From positions 4,944,304 to 5,008,303 of the forward strand of contig JALMQS010000187.1 in the NCBI GenBank assembly GCA_024734495.1: DNA of 64,000 nt, in the 5' to 3' direction. This document shows, in pieces, positions 22,513 through 32,463 of the stretch. The notes beneath the pieces are model-generated. The model did not search any database and was not told where the DNA came from. It was given only the letters and a program-made list of their open reading frames with translations. How positions within the stretch are numbered: the stretch's first letter is position 1; each line of letters opens with the position of its first letter. A program made the translations under genes and the position numbers. The DNA comes from Forficula auricularia. Taxonomy: Eukaryota; Arthropoda; Insecta; Dermaptera; Forficulidae.

Positions 22513-23429
22513 AAGGGTTTTCCAATAAGAGGTGTTATTTTGATATTCAAAGAAAAATGGCATTTTCTGAGATAAATGGTCGGATGTTTATTTCAATGTA
22601 AAGAGGAAGGTATGCCATTAATAATGGAAAACAATATCAGTCAAATGGTCACCACGGCTACGCTTACAGGACCATATCCTTTTCATGAAATTTTCCATCA
22701 CCAAATCGCAAAGTGGCTGCTGTATGCCCTCAATAGCTTCACGAATTCCATCTTTGAGGTCTTGAATCGACGCTGGGCTGTTGGCGTAGACCTTATCTTT
22801 CACGTGGCCCCAAAGGAAGAAGTCGCAAGGTGTTAAATCACAAGATCTCGGTGGCCAATTGTGATCACCTCTTCGAGAGATAACACGGTCCGGAAACAAT
22901 CAGCAAAGACACGACGTTGTTGATGATCGGCCGGCTTGAGTTCTTGTGTTAACTGAACTTTATAAGCCTTAAGACCCAAGTCATTATGCAAAATACGGTG
23001 TAATGACGTTTGTGGAATGCCCAATTCCAAAGAACGACGAGGAATGGACAAACCTGGGTTTTCTTCAACACTTTGGGCTACAGCAGCAATATTCTCAGTT
23101 GTTCTTGAGCGACGTGCACGGGTTTTATTCTTCACATCACTAACTTGTCCCAACAGCTCGAATTTTTCCACCAATTTCTGTATTGCGGACCGACAAGGTG
23201 CTTTACGACGACCCAAAATTGTTTTAGTTTTACGAACCGTCGCTGCCAAATTTTCACCATTTTTATAGTGAATTTTAATAATTTCAATGCGTTGTTGAAG
23301 CGTATATCGTTCCATTTTTATTAATGGCGTAGTTTCTACTTGTCAAATGTCAAAAAATTACAGCTTCAAAAGTGACATCTACCGAAATAGCGGGCTATTC
23401 AAAATAACACCTCTTATTGGAAAACCCTT
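22513..23429 (-). mobile_element. Deleted Tc1/mariner-superfamily transposon with TA flanks
   Basis: Ends AAGGGTTTTCCAATAAGAGG and CCTCTTATTGGAAAACCCTT are near-perfect inverted repeats of about 29 bp, flanked by TA (22511-22512 and 23430-23431). At 917 bp it is too short for a full transposase; about 400 bp is missing internally. Confidence 0.88.
22618..23315 (-). pseudogene. DD41D-type transposase, internally deleted and frameshifted
   Basis: The N-terminal 135-140 residues run from ATG at 23315 (MERYTLQQRIEIIKIHYKNG) through two helix-turn-helix regions, the second around SIPRRSLELGIPQTSLHRIL, to QQRRVFADCF. The reading frame then shifts near 22899, and the C-terminal part PRSCDLTPCDFFLWGHV to the end follows in another frame. 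In full-length relatives the first two catalytic acidic residues lie in the segment now missing; only the third (in CDLTPCDFF) remains. Family knowledge places this type in the IS630-Tc1-mariner superfamily with 41-residue D-to-D spacing; that spacing cannot be measured here. The protein cannot be active. The copy may still be mobilised in trans, since its TIRs are intact. Confidence 0.82.
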
Positions 23430-23449
23430 TATTAATATGATCCAACTAT

Positions 23450-23900
23450 GAGCCAAATTGGGCTGACCTTTCATCCCGGATTTTCCGGAACAGTCTCAAA
23501 TTAAAGCCCCGTGTCCCGTATTAATGTAGGTCTCGGAAAATGTCCCGAATTATATAATTCATCATATCGTGTGAATATTATAATATTCGATTATATTTTA
23601 TTCGCGCATCTCTACGTACATGACTAAGGATGGCAACCTTGTGATATAATATATCGGAATTATTTTCCACTTGCAAATACCAAAAAACTGATTCAATTTT
23701 TAATTGCTCAATTCTATACGAAATATTTATTTCACAGGATCACAACTATTAAAAAATACTTTGACTAGGTACTCTAATCTCAAAAAAAATAAAAATTTAC
23801 GTCATGTATTGTAATGGAGAGGCGATAAAAATACCATAATACTATAAAAATAGCAACAAAAAATCGCAACCGTCTGACTGTCAAAAGATGTCTAAGCTTT
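23450..23900. other. No gene; decayed repeat
   Basis: Contains CCCGGATTTTCCGG and TCCCGTATTAATG strings that resemble the TIR region of the hAT element at 57.5 kb, suggesting a decayed relative. Nothing coding. Confidence 0.3.
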
Positions 23901-24011
23901 TGTTTAAATTGTTGTTTTAATTGAAAGTAATGGAAGGCAGCCCAGAGGTAGTGAGAAATGAAAAAATTAACACATATAAAATAAGGTGTAATTTGGAATT
24001 CTTCCTCCTTT

Positions 24012-24055
24012 CCTTAAACCGACGTTCGGCGATTTTTCCCTCCTCTAAGAAGGGT
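24012..24055 (-). ncRNA. Decayed hammerhead ribozyme, left arm
   Basis: The minus strand reads CTTAGAGGAGGGAAAAATCGCCGAACGTCGG. The CUGANGA block and GAAA are both damaged (GAAC), while the stem II outline and the GTCGG stem I strand survive. It is the counterpart of the intact copy at 24243. Confidence 0.6.
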
Positions 24056-24242
24056 CAATGAATGAAACAAATAAAATGTTTCCTCTCTCTCCAGTGTGTT
24101 CAAACTTTCTTCATTTGTTTCGTAACAAGGCATAGAAAGACAAAAAAATTTGTCTTTCTATGCCTTTTGTTACAAATGAAGAAAGTTTTTGAACACTACT
24201 GTGGAGAGAAGAAGGAAACATTTTATTTGTTTCATTCATTGA

Positions 24243-24297
24243 CCCTTTGAAACCCTGAAGAAGGAGGAAAAATCCTCCGAAACGTCGGTTTGAAAGG
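24243..24297 (+). ncRNA. Hammerhead ribozyme, intact, best example in the window
   Basis: CTGAAGA (24255-24261), extra A, stem II GGAGGA-AAAA-TCCTCC (6 perfect bp), GAAA (24279-24282), C-G, U, C. The predicted cleavage triplet is GUC, after 24286. Stem I is CCTTTGAAACC against GGTTTGAAAGG: five pairs, one G-G mismatch, five pairs. Stem III is only ACGU. Every conserved core base is present. Expected to fold as a type I hammerhead that cleaves best as a dimer; not tested. Confidence 0.9.
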
Positions 24298-24675
24298 AAA
24301 GGAGGAAGGATTCCAATAAATTACACCTTATTTTATATGTGTTAATTTTTTCTTTTCTCACTACCTCTGGGCTGCCTTCCATTACTTTCAATTAGAATTT
24401 CTACCAGTCCGTCTCTCTCCAGAGAAAATTTCGTTGTTGTTTTAAATTTAAAAAAATGTTCTCCACGTGTCTATGACTATTGATTATACTGTTTTTGTTA
24501 TATAACCTTAGGTGACACTAACTTTGAATATAAAAAAATTGCATTATAAGATTAAATTATTTTTGCTATCATAGGATGTTTTTATTTCTCAATAAGTTAC
24601 AATTACCTGCTAGTTTTTGACATGTTAATATCTAAAAAATAATTAATTAAAATATATCGATATATCGTATATGTA

Positions 24676-25243
24676 ACCTTCTCCGAGAAGGGACCTAGTG
24701 TGTCAAAAAACGGGTTTGGTACCTAAAAGGGTGTAGAATAAGATGAAATGAGTTAGATTTCTGATAAAAATTTATTTGCCCCATAAAAACGTACAAAACG
24801 AACTTGGGAAAATCGATGTTCATCGACTCTTGTATATCTTCAACGGATTCCTCCAATTCGGATATAATATTGGATTCGGAAACATCATGCAAAAAACTTT
24901 GATTTTCAGTTAGTCCCGAAGTATTAGCACCGACACTTTCAGATAACGTCATATCGATCTCATCATCGCCATAAACCGAGTCTAGTCTTTTTAAATCATC
25001 ATCAGAACTGTCAGAAATATCCATTTTTATAAAAATTACTTTAAATTAACATCAGCTTAGTAACAAAATTACAAAAGAACCAAAATTGCGAAACAACTTT
25101 TGAGATATTGATATCACTCGTTATACAGTTGGTACAAGACTGAAGCGTCACTTTATTCTTTTCCTTTCTTATAGTTATTTTTACAAAAAATACGTCACCA
25201 CATAGGCATGACGTCTATATCGGTCCCTTTTCTCGGAGAAGGT
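24676..25243 (-). mobile_element. TIR element with self-palindromic tips
   Basis: The left tip ACCTTCTCCGAGAAGGGACC and right tip GGTCCCTTTTCTCGGAGAAGGT are inverted copies. Each tip also contains its own dyad, CCTTCTC-C-GAGAAGG. The interior carries one acidic open frame. TSD is unclear because the flanks are ATCGATATAT-type simple sequence. Confidence 0.65.
24695..25024 (-). CDS. Acidic N-terminal fragment, possibly of a transposase
   Basis: A 109-codon frame from ATG at 25024. Residues 1-70 are rich in Asp, Glu and Ser (MDISDSSDDDLKRLDSVYGD at the start, then SELEESVEDIQESM). The last 40 residues are hydrophobic and aromatic with no motif. The frame fills most of the space between the two TIRs. 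Acidic serine-rich N-termini are common in piggyBac-type and some other transposases, but nothing specific identifies the family, and no catalytic block is present. The probable reading is a non-autonomous element keeping only the first part of its gene, with a run-on C-terminus. Not clearly expressed. Confidence 0.35.
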   Translation of the reverse strand: MDISDSSDDDLKRLDSVYGDDEIDMTLSESVGANTSGLTENQSFLHDVSESNIISELEESVEDIQESMNIDFPKFVLYVFMGQINFYQKSNSFHLILHPFRYQTRFLTH

Positions 25244-25486
25244 CACATATATCGATATATTTTCTACGATATATTTATATATCGATATAGCGCTATAAGC
25301 TATATTGATATATCGATAAATTAAAATAATTTGCCATCCCTATATATGATGAGAGGTGACTGTGGGTCAGTGGTTAGAGTGTCGGGTCGCTGACTCGGAG
25401 ATCGCTGGTTCGAGACCGAGTCTCGGCAGATAGATATTTGCACTAGCCTCCTCTTGGAAAGTAATGGCAACCTACCAAGAGTACTA

Positions 25487-26373
25487 GGTGTGGCGGTTAA
25501 TAATGCCCTTTTTTCGGAATGAGGAAAACACAATTTTTTTCAGCACTGGCAAAAGAGGTTTATTCAAAGTATGCACCATCGGATTCTACACATTTTGACC
25601 AACGATCCGGCAAATTGTGTATCCCCTCCCAGTAGAATTTCTCCCCTTTCGAGGTGAGCCAAGATTCGAGCCATTTTGCCACTTCTTCGTAATTAGCAAA
25701 GTGCTGGTCAGCCAACTGTGTGCCATTGACCTAAAGAGGTGGTAATCCGATGGAGCGAGGTCTGGAGAGTAGGGCGGGTGGGGCAGGGCCTCCCATTCGA
25801 GCGCTTTGATGGTTTCTTTCGTCGATTTGGCGGTATGCGACGAAGCGTTGTCGTGGAGCAAAATGACACGTCCATGTCTCCGTTTTTCGATCAATGCATG
25901 ATTCAAATTGATCAATTGTCTGTAACGGCCCGCATCAACAGTTTCGCCCGGTTTTAGCAGCTCATAATACAGCAAACCTTTTTGGTCCCACCAGATGCAC
26001 AGCATTGTTTTCTTTCCGAACCGATTCTTCCATGGGGTCGATGGTGCCGCTTCTCCAGGTGATTGGCAGATTTTTTCAGATGGAGCATGGTCCCCATAAA
26101 CTCCCCCGAGAATAGGAGCAGTTTCCGCAGCCGATTTCTTCATTAAAAAATAGTGCAACATCACCTCCCGCAAACGCTCTTTTTTCGGCACAAAATCCGG
26201 CATGTTTACAAGCCAATATCTCATACATAAATGAACCGAATGTTGACATGTTATATGCCGTTTGAAAGGTGATTACCAACACTATAAAACCAAAAAAATA
26301 TTTGGATGAGTTTGGTGGAAAAATACCGAAATGCCATCTGTTCAAAAAAAAGGACATTATTAACCGCCAAACC
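25487..26373 (-). mobile_element. Deleted mariner transposon
   Basis: TIRs GGTGTGGCGGTTAATAATG and CATTATTAACCGCCAAACC are inverted copies, flanked by TA (25485-25486 and 26374-26375). At 887 bp it is short of the usual 1.3 kb because of an internal deletion in the transposase. Confidence 0.9.
25586..26224 (-). pseudogene. Mariner transposase, internally deleted and frameshifted
   Basis: The frame opens near 26224. An N-terminal helix-turn-helix stretch (RLREVMLHYFLMKKSAAET, then GDHAPSEK) is followed directly by the C-terminal half of the catalytic domain (KKTMLCIWWDQKGLLYYELL). The join removes roughly 100 or more residues, including the first catalytic Asp in the usual TGDEKW block. The second Asp (LLHDNASSH) and the third (HPPYSPDLAPSDYHLF) are present, and their spacing fits DD34D mariners. 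After YHLFRSM the frame drifts and the C-terminus is scrambled. Non-functional. The YSPDLAPSDYHLF signature makes the mariner assignment firm. Confidence 0.9.
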
Positions 26374-26534
26374 TAGTATAATTGCCAAGTGACCTCTCCA
26401 AATTAGCCGTTCGGAACCGGCGTTAAAAAGTAGGTCCCGTATATCTGTGTAAAAACAACTAAACACACTCAGCACAGGTATATGTGGAGAGGCGCCGATA
26501 CCCGTTTCGGGTATGGCACTCGAAGAAGAAGATA

Positions 26535-26928
26535 CATGACTATATGAACGTATTCAGTCATCTGTGTTTACAGTCACCACACACTTATTATATTATAAAT
26601 AAATTTTTCATTCTTTTTTCATTTTTAATTTTAGTTTTTCATTTAAATATCTTTTGAAAAAAATTTTTTTTTAACATTTTTTGTAAATGGGTGAGGGGGA
26701 CAATGTCCCAGATGGGACCGCGGAAAAAATGGTCACCCTAAGTCAAATCCAAATCAAAACAGAATAACTATACAATTCCTTGTGAGATTTATAGTATCTT
26801 TAAATTCTTTGATTTAACATTACCCATAGTGTTCAAGTAAAATTCACATTTAGCCTTTTTAAATCTTTGATATTTTGACTATATGATTAAAGTATTATTT
26901 AATATAGAATTGAGTCATCTAATATATA

Positions 26929-26929
<1 letters not shown>
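26535..26929. other. No gene; AT-rich with a hAT-like tip
   Basis: Around 26690-26750, CAATGTCCCAGATGGGACC and GGTCACCCTAAG resemble a degenerate hAT terminus. Nothing coding. Confidence 0.3.

Positions 26930-26998
<69 letters not shown>
26930..26998. repeat. (TA)n microsatellite
   Basis: About 60 bp of near-perfect TA dinucleotides. Open frames of repeated Tyr-Ile on both strands are artefacts of this tract. Confidence 0.95.
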
Positions 26999-27000
<2 letters not shown>

Positions 27001-27712
27001 TAAATGAATGGAAAAATAATGTATTTTTGAAAATCGCCTGCAACGACAACAATTTCTCCAATAAATATGTAAATTATTGTCTCTTCCGAATGATGTTTAT
27101 TATTTTTATTATGGTATCTCACATTGATATGTGATGTACTTTTGGAATCCTATCGTAATTCGATATTAGCATTAAAATGTAGGTAAAAGCAAAAGGGCAT
27201 CGAACACAAAAATGCCATTTATTTTGATTTTTCATTTGGATTTTGGGATTTTCATTCTTTTATACATACCTATGGTATAATATAAAATAAATATAAAAAA
27301 AACCTCCATCATCCATTTAAAGTATTATATTATATTTAAAGAAAAGAAAATAACTCATTTAGGGCAAAATAAAGGTCTGGTGTGAACATTTGATTTCCTC
27401 TACTTTTACATTCCGAAATTAAATAATTAAAAGTATCATTTATAATTAAAAATAATAATTAGTAAAAATTTACTAAAAGTAATATTAAAATTGGAGGATA
27501 ATGTGAAAATGTATTCTAAGAACCAGTAAGCTGTCTGCAAGATCAATTATATTCATACAAATACAGCAAAAGAACTTGTGGATCAACTCATATAATCCAG
27601 GCAGTAAGAAAAAAAATAAATTTTGAATTTTTTTTTTTTATAGACTTTTCTATAAATTCGAATAAGCAAAAAGAAATAAGCTGACGTGTTCTGATATGCC
27701 CATCCACTTGAC
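26999..27712. other. No gene recognised
   Basis: AT-rich, with no repeat relatives noticed and no meaningful frame. Confidence 0.35.
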
Positions 27713-28159
27713 TTTACCATACAACCTGTCCCCTCACTTATATTTAATATTTAATAAAATTATTTATAATTATTTTATAATTATGTAGAGGGGGTTAGTT
27801 TTTGCATTTTTAGACTTCTGGGGACCCACTGATTATGTATACAAAATTTGGTTGAGTTTGGTAAATGGCAAAGATTTTCATTTTTTGACCCTTCGCCCCC
27901 CCCCCCATTTTGGGCGGTTAGATTTTGCATTTTTAGACTTCTGGGGGTCCACTGATTATGTATACAAAATTTGGTTGAGTTTGCTCAAACGACCTAGATT
28001 TTTAATTTTTAACCCCCCTCGACCCCCCTTAATTTTGGGTCGATATGCACCAAAATCTAATCAGCTCTTAATCTCAATGGACCAAAACTACATGTGAAAT
28101 TTGGTTTCAATATTCACACTAGTTTTTGAGCTAGCTCGTACCATACCCTGTATGGTAAA
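27713..28159 (-). mobile_element. TTTACCATACA element with internal tandem units
   Basis: Tips TTTACCATACAACCTG (27713) and CCCTGTATGGTAAA (ending 28159) are inverted copies. Inside are about two units of the repeat that includes TGTATACAAAATTTGGTTGAG and CCCCATTTTGGGCGG. Relatives at 58509-59949 and 61984-62660 have the same tips and units. Confidence 0.7.
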
Positions 28160-28476
28160 GTAAAAGATGTCTTTCTATTCTAGGAATATCACACAATTCA
28201 AAAGTTATTTACTTCGTTTAATTAATACTATTACAACATTGTAATTGAAATTCATACACTTATATATTCTGAGAAAGTGAAAAAATTACTTTAAAGTTGC
28301 GTTTAAAGGAAAAAGTTAATTTATTTTTTGAAGTAGAACCAATGACGAGCCGCCAATAGTCTACTTAAGTTACCTTTCTTCAATTTGAAATGTTCAGAGG
28401 AATTATCAAATGAACAAAGATAAAAATGTCTAAAATGGTGATTTGGTTTCAAACGACTCTTTCTAGCTCTAATATA

Positions 28477-29115
28477 CAGGGTGGGACATAAAGATCTACC
28501 ACATTTTGAAGAGGTATAAAAAAAAAATTTAACTAGAAAAAAACTGAATATATTTTTGAAAAGAACATAAAATATTTTTATTTTAATGTGTTTTAAACAT
28601 TATATCAGACGAAAAAAAGGGGGGGGGGTAAAAAATAAAAATTTTAGCCCTTTCGACCAAACTCAACCAAATCTTGTATACATATTCTGTGGATCCCCGA
28701 AGGCTAGAAATGCAAAAACTAACCACCCAAAATGAAAATTTCTAGCCCTTTCGACCATACTGTGTATACAAAATTTGGTCAGTTTTTGCATTTCTAGCCT
28801 CATGGGGGTCCAAAGAATATGTATACAAAATTTGGTTGAGTTTGGTCAAAAGGGCCAGAATTTTCATTTTTGACCCTCCCTCCACCATTTTGCGTGGTTA
28901 GTTTTTGCATTTCTAACCTTTTTGGGGCCCACAAAATAAGTATACAAAATTTGGTTGAGTTTGGTCGAAAGAGCTATAATTTTCATTTTTGACCCCCCCC
29001 CCCCCTTTTGTTTGATAATGTTTAAAACACATTAAAAATAATATTTTATGTTCTTTTCAAAAATATATTCAGTTTTTTTTTTCTAGTTAAATTTTTTCTT
29101 CAAAATTTTCTGAGC
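28477..29115. mobile_element. MITE with internal tandem repeats, right end truncated
   Basis: The left TIR CAGGGTGGGACATAAAGATC after TA (28475-28476), then TGTTTTAAACATTATATCAG. Several 110-120 bp units follow, each with TGTATACAAAATTTGGTTGAG. A partial right TIR ends in TTCTTCAAAATTTTC. The complete relative is at 53479-54338. Confidence 0.7.
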
Positions 29116-29297
29116 CTAATTAAATTTCAAGTCACAAGTCCAAACTCATATTAGCAACACCGACAACTACACTTTATTAAATTCTATAAATTATTTATTA
29201 ATCCTAAATACTACTAATATTATTAATAGTTTTTTATTGTTAAAGGATAAATAAATTGAATTGCTTCTTTCCAGTAATTTATTTTATTATTCAAATG

Positions 29298-29349
29298 GTT
29301 AATCCAAATATTTCGAGAGCGCCCTCGGCATCTCTTCCTCAGTGGAAAC
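29298..29349 (-). ncRNA. Hammerhead ribozyme, intact, left arm
   Basis: The minus strand reads GTTTCCA, CTGAGGA (N7 = G), extra A, stem II GAGA-T-GCC-GAG-GGC-GC-TCTC (4 bp, small internal loop, 3 bp), GAAA, UAUU, then UGGAUUAAC. Stem I is TCCA/TGGA, then a two-base bulge, then GTT/AAC. Stem III is the palindrome AUAU. Confidence 0.82.
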
Positions 29350-29478
29350 TGTGGGACCACACAATAGGCAAGTCAGCGAGTTATTATTAATTACAGATGT
29401 CAAAAGGTACTCACCCACTCCCCCACCAATGTGCCGACCCCATCAGTTTGTACAGAACATTGATAAAAGCTTGATTAA

Positions 29479-29521
<43 letters not shown>

Positions 29522-29634
29522 CAAATTCAAAATGAGATAACATACGAGTATATACAGGTGAGTTGGTGAGTACCTCTTGACAATGCTGTCAATGAAATAA
29601 TAACTCACTGACTTGCCTATTGTGTGGTCCCACA

Positions 29635-29686
29635 GTTTCCACTGAGGAAGAGATGCCGAAAACGCTCTCGAAATATTTGGATTAAC
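29635..29686 (+). ncRNA. Hammerhead ribozyme, intact, right arm
   Basis: Plus-strand twin of 29298-29349. In stem II, GCC-GAAAACGC replaces the GC-rich inner hairpin while GAGA/TCTC is kept. The core CTGAGGA and GAAA are unchanged. Stem I pairs as in the twin. Confidence 0.82.
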
Positions 29687-29806
29687 CATTTGAATAATAA
29701 AATAAATTACTGGAAAGAAGCAATTCAATTTATTTATCCTTTAACAATAAAACATTAATATATCCAGTACACACCAAGCCAGCAAAATTCTTATGACTAT
29801 TAATAG

Positions 29807-30534
29807 TGTCTAGAAGACTAAATGGATGGATGTTATGCGTACATACCTAAATGCAATCCATCTTGAATTAGTTTAAAAAAAAATAGAGAGATTGAGAGAG
29901 GGAGAAAAAAAGTAATTAAAGAAAAAATAGACGTCATGTTGTCAGATTCTTAACTTGTAACATTTTGCTCTCTTTTTAATATTGATACGTCATTTTGTCT
30001 TTGACTTTCAATCATGTTCCCAGATTAAAAGTCCTGGGATGAAATTGGATATTGAGCCCTCTTAAAAGCCAAATCGAACCTTTGCAAGAGTTTTAATTAT
30101 TTTTTTATTAAAGAATCACTCCGCAACAGATGTTATATACTACATAATACATAGATTCGTATAAATATGTATATACATGTATAGAAATATGGTCTAAAAA
30201 TGTGAAAGTATAAATAATGAAAAACAGAGACATATAAATGGTGTGTAATACTTACAAATATGTATTCTTAAAAAACGAAAAATAACTGTTGAGATAAATT
30301 ACATTTTACAACTATGGATCTTTCTAGCTTTAGTATTTTAGTATGTTCAATCGGTAAAAAATAACAAACACAGTTGTTTTAGATACAAATTTATCAGAAA
30401 TTTATTAAAATACCGATAGATCGATCCGAAAATTATCTAGTACAAGCTTTAGCAAGTGCACTCAGGGCACATATCAATATAATATTTTTCTCGAGATAAT
30501 GAGGTTCTAGAATAATTTATTTGTTGTAATTTAT
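29807..30534. other. No gene recognised
   Basis: AT-rich, purine-rich near 29880-29930, with no motif I can name. Confidence 0.35.
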
Positions 30535-31680
30535 TAAACCAATTATTTTACATGAATTAATGAATACATTGTATTTTAGCTTCGACTCCGGAGATTACTA
30601 CTCCACCATCGACTGTCCTTGATCATCTTTTTAGTCCTTGTTTTTAAAAAGAGGAAAAAACTAATTAAATAAAAAAACCACTTTTCCGATAATTATTTCA
30701 ATTCCATTTTCTCGTTCCCAATCTCATATCTATTTGTTGTAAATTTTATTAAACCAATTAATTTACATGAATTTATGCATACATTGTTTTTGAGCTTCGA
30801 CTCCGGAGATTACTACTCCACCATCGACTGTCCTTGATCATCTTTTTAGTCCTTGTTTTTAATAAGAGGAAAAAACTAATTAAATAAAAAACCTCTTTTC
30901 CGATCATCATCATCATCAGCCTGTCGATAACGACAATCCACTGCTGAATATAGGCCTCTTCCATCAAATGGAAGGAGGTTGGCATTAAGTCACCACGCTT
31001 GCCAGACGGATTGGTGACTAGGAATCAGATTATAGCCGGTCAAATATCAATGCAGGGACTCGGACTCGAACCCGGGACTCCTGCTTAGAAGGCTAGTGTC
31101 TTAAAGCTTTCGACTAATCCGATTCCATTCTTTTCCGATAATTATTTCAATTCCATCATTTCTCCATTCTCCCTATTTGTTGTATTTTTTTTTAAAATTT
31201 TATTAAACCAATTATTTTACATGAATTAATGTATACATTGTATTTTAGCTTCGACTCCGGAGATTATTTCTCCACCATCGAGTGTCCTTGATCATCTTAT
31301 TAGTCCTTGTTTTTAGTAAGAGGAAAAAACTAATTAAAGAAAAAAAAACCTCTTTTCCGATAATTACTCCAATACCAAATTGCGGAAATTAATCCATCCA
31401 ATTAATCCTCATTCTTCATTCCCCTCATTCCCTATTTGTTGTATTTTTTTTTTTTATTTTTATAAATTTTATTAAACCAATTATTTTACATTAATTAATG
31501 TATACCTTGTATTTTAGCTTCGATTCCGGAGATAACTTCTCCACCATCGAGTGTCCTTATTCATCTTTAGTCCTTGTTTTTAATAAGAGGAAAAATCTAA
31601 TTAGATAAAAAAACCTCTTTTCCGATAATTATTTTAATTCCATTATTCCCCAATCAAATCGATTGGATTGCCCTCCTCCT
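30535..31680 (+). repeat. F repeat array, four copies, one carrying a SINE
   Basis: Copies start at CCAATTATTTTACATGAATT-like landmarks near 30537, 30755, 31205 and 31476. Each includes CGGAGATTAC, TCTCCACCATCGA, and AATAAGAGGAAAAA, and ends at CTCTTTTCCGATAATTA. The first spacing is about 218 bp; others are stretched by the SINE and by local indels. The third unit is interrupted by the SINE at 30905-31128. Confidence 0.75.
30905..31128 (-). mobile_element. tRNA-derived SINE with (ATG)n tail and 11-bp TSD
   Basis: The minus strand has the B box GGTTCGAGTCC and a body with TATTCAGCAGTGGATTGTCG, ending in a (GAT)n tail. Flanked by TCTTTTCCGAT at 30894-30904 and 31129-31139, a perfect duplication of F-repeat sequence. 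The TTCAGCAGTGGA...GATGATG tail resembles SINE/LINE 3' ends seen in many insects. Confidence 0.88.
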
Positions 31681-32394
31681 CTCTCCTCCTCCCCATCGTT
31701 TGCCCCCCTATTTGTTGTAATTAGAAATTGCGATTTTATAAATTGTATTATATTAAACTGTTTGTGGGTTTTAAAAAGATTAAATTTAAATTTGTAGAAA
31801 AAATCCTATTAGAGTTTTCTTATTAGAACTTGGAATAAGAATACAAAAAAATGCTAAAGTTCTTCCTAGGATTAAAAGTTCACTTTTAATGAATCATACC
31901 GGTTACTTGACTCCTCAGGAGTGTATGTTTCAAATTTCAAATCAATCGGTTAAGCCGTTTAACGTGGAGATCGGTGAACATAGAGATATAGAATCACAAC
32001 AAAACTATTGATTACTTTTTTCACAGTAAAGTTACTCTTTATGCCAGAAATATTTTGTCAATTACTTTTATCAAGTCTTTAAGCAAAATAAATAAATCTA
32101 CTGTTATGACTCCTAAATCCAGCAATATATATTTGATAATGGCTCTTAATTAATCAAAACCTATTTTTAACTCATCCGAAGGTAGAGTCCTTTTAATAAT
32201 AAAACAAATATTTCAACAATATTTAAAAAAAATTGCCATTATTATTTAATTATTTATTCGAAGAGAAAAAGTGGGCCTAAATCCACTTCTACAATTTAAC
32301 CAATATCTTGGGGAATTTCTTCAAGCCAGCTTGTAGTTTCGAATTAGGTTGCATAAGCTAGAGGGGCATGTATATCTTATCTTATTTTATCTAT
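31681..32394. other. No gene recognised
   Basis: AT-rich, with no relatives in the window noticed and no meaningful open frame. Confidence 0.35.
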
Positions 32395-32417
32395 CTACTC
32401 TTATTAAACGAGCAAAA

Positions 32418-32463
<46 letters not shown>

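Larger units (their letters stand above)
23921..24433. mobile_element. Palindromic hammerhead element with 12-bp TSD
   Basis: Flanked by TTGTTGTTTTAA at 23909-23920 and 24434-24445, a perfect 12-bp duplication. Arms: AAAGTAATGGAAGGCAGCCC from about 23924 against GGGCTGCCTTCCATTACTTT ending about 24389. The centre at about 24155 is AGAAAGACAAAAAAATTTGT. The left arm holds a decayed minus-strand hammerhead, the right arm an intact plus-strand one. A 40-bp extra tail follows the right arm before the TSD. Confidence 0.85.
25354..26534 (+). mobile_element. tRNA-derived SINE split by a mariner insertion
   Basis: Same family as 14662-14940: A-box-like TGGTTAGAGTGTCGG, B box GGTTCGAGACC, and the tail CGAAGAAGAAG. 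The body is interrupted at AAGAGTAC (25486) and resumes at TAGTATAATTGCC (26374). Removing the insert restores the order seen in the uninterrupted copy. The SINE is older than the mariner. Confidence 0.88.
29230..29797. mobile_element. Palindromic hammerhead element with 9-bp TSD
   Basis: Flanked by TATTAATAG at 29221-29229 and 29798-29806. Arms: AAAGGATAAATAAATTGAAT on the left against ATTCAATTTATTTATCCTTT on the right. Both arms carry a hammerhead, pointing outward. The centre has CA and (AT)n microsatellite around 29485-29520. The right arm continues to AAGCCAGCAAAATTCTTATGA, which is also the end of the sister element at 42523-42943 and so defines the true boundary. Confidence 0.88.

Noticed and set aside
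26883..27134. Tyr-Ile repeat peptides
   Set aside because: Direct translation of the (TA)n microsatellite.
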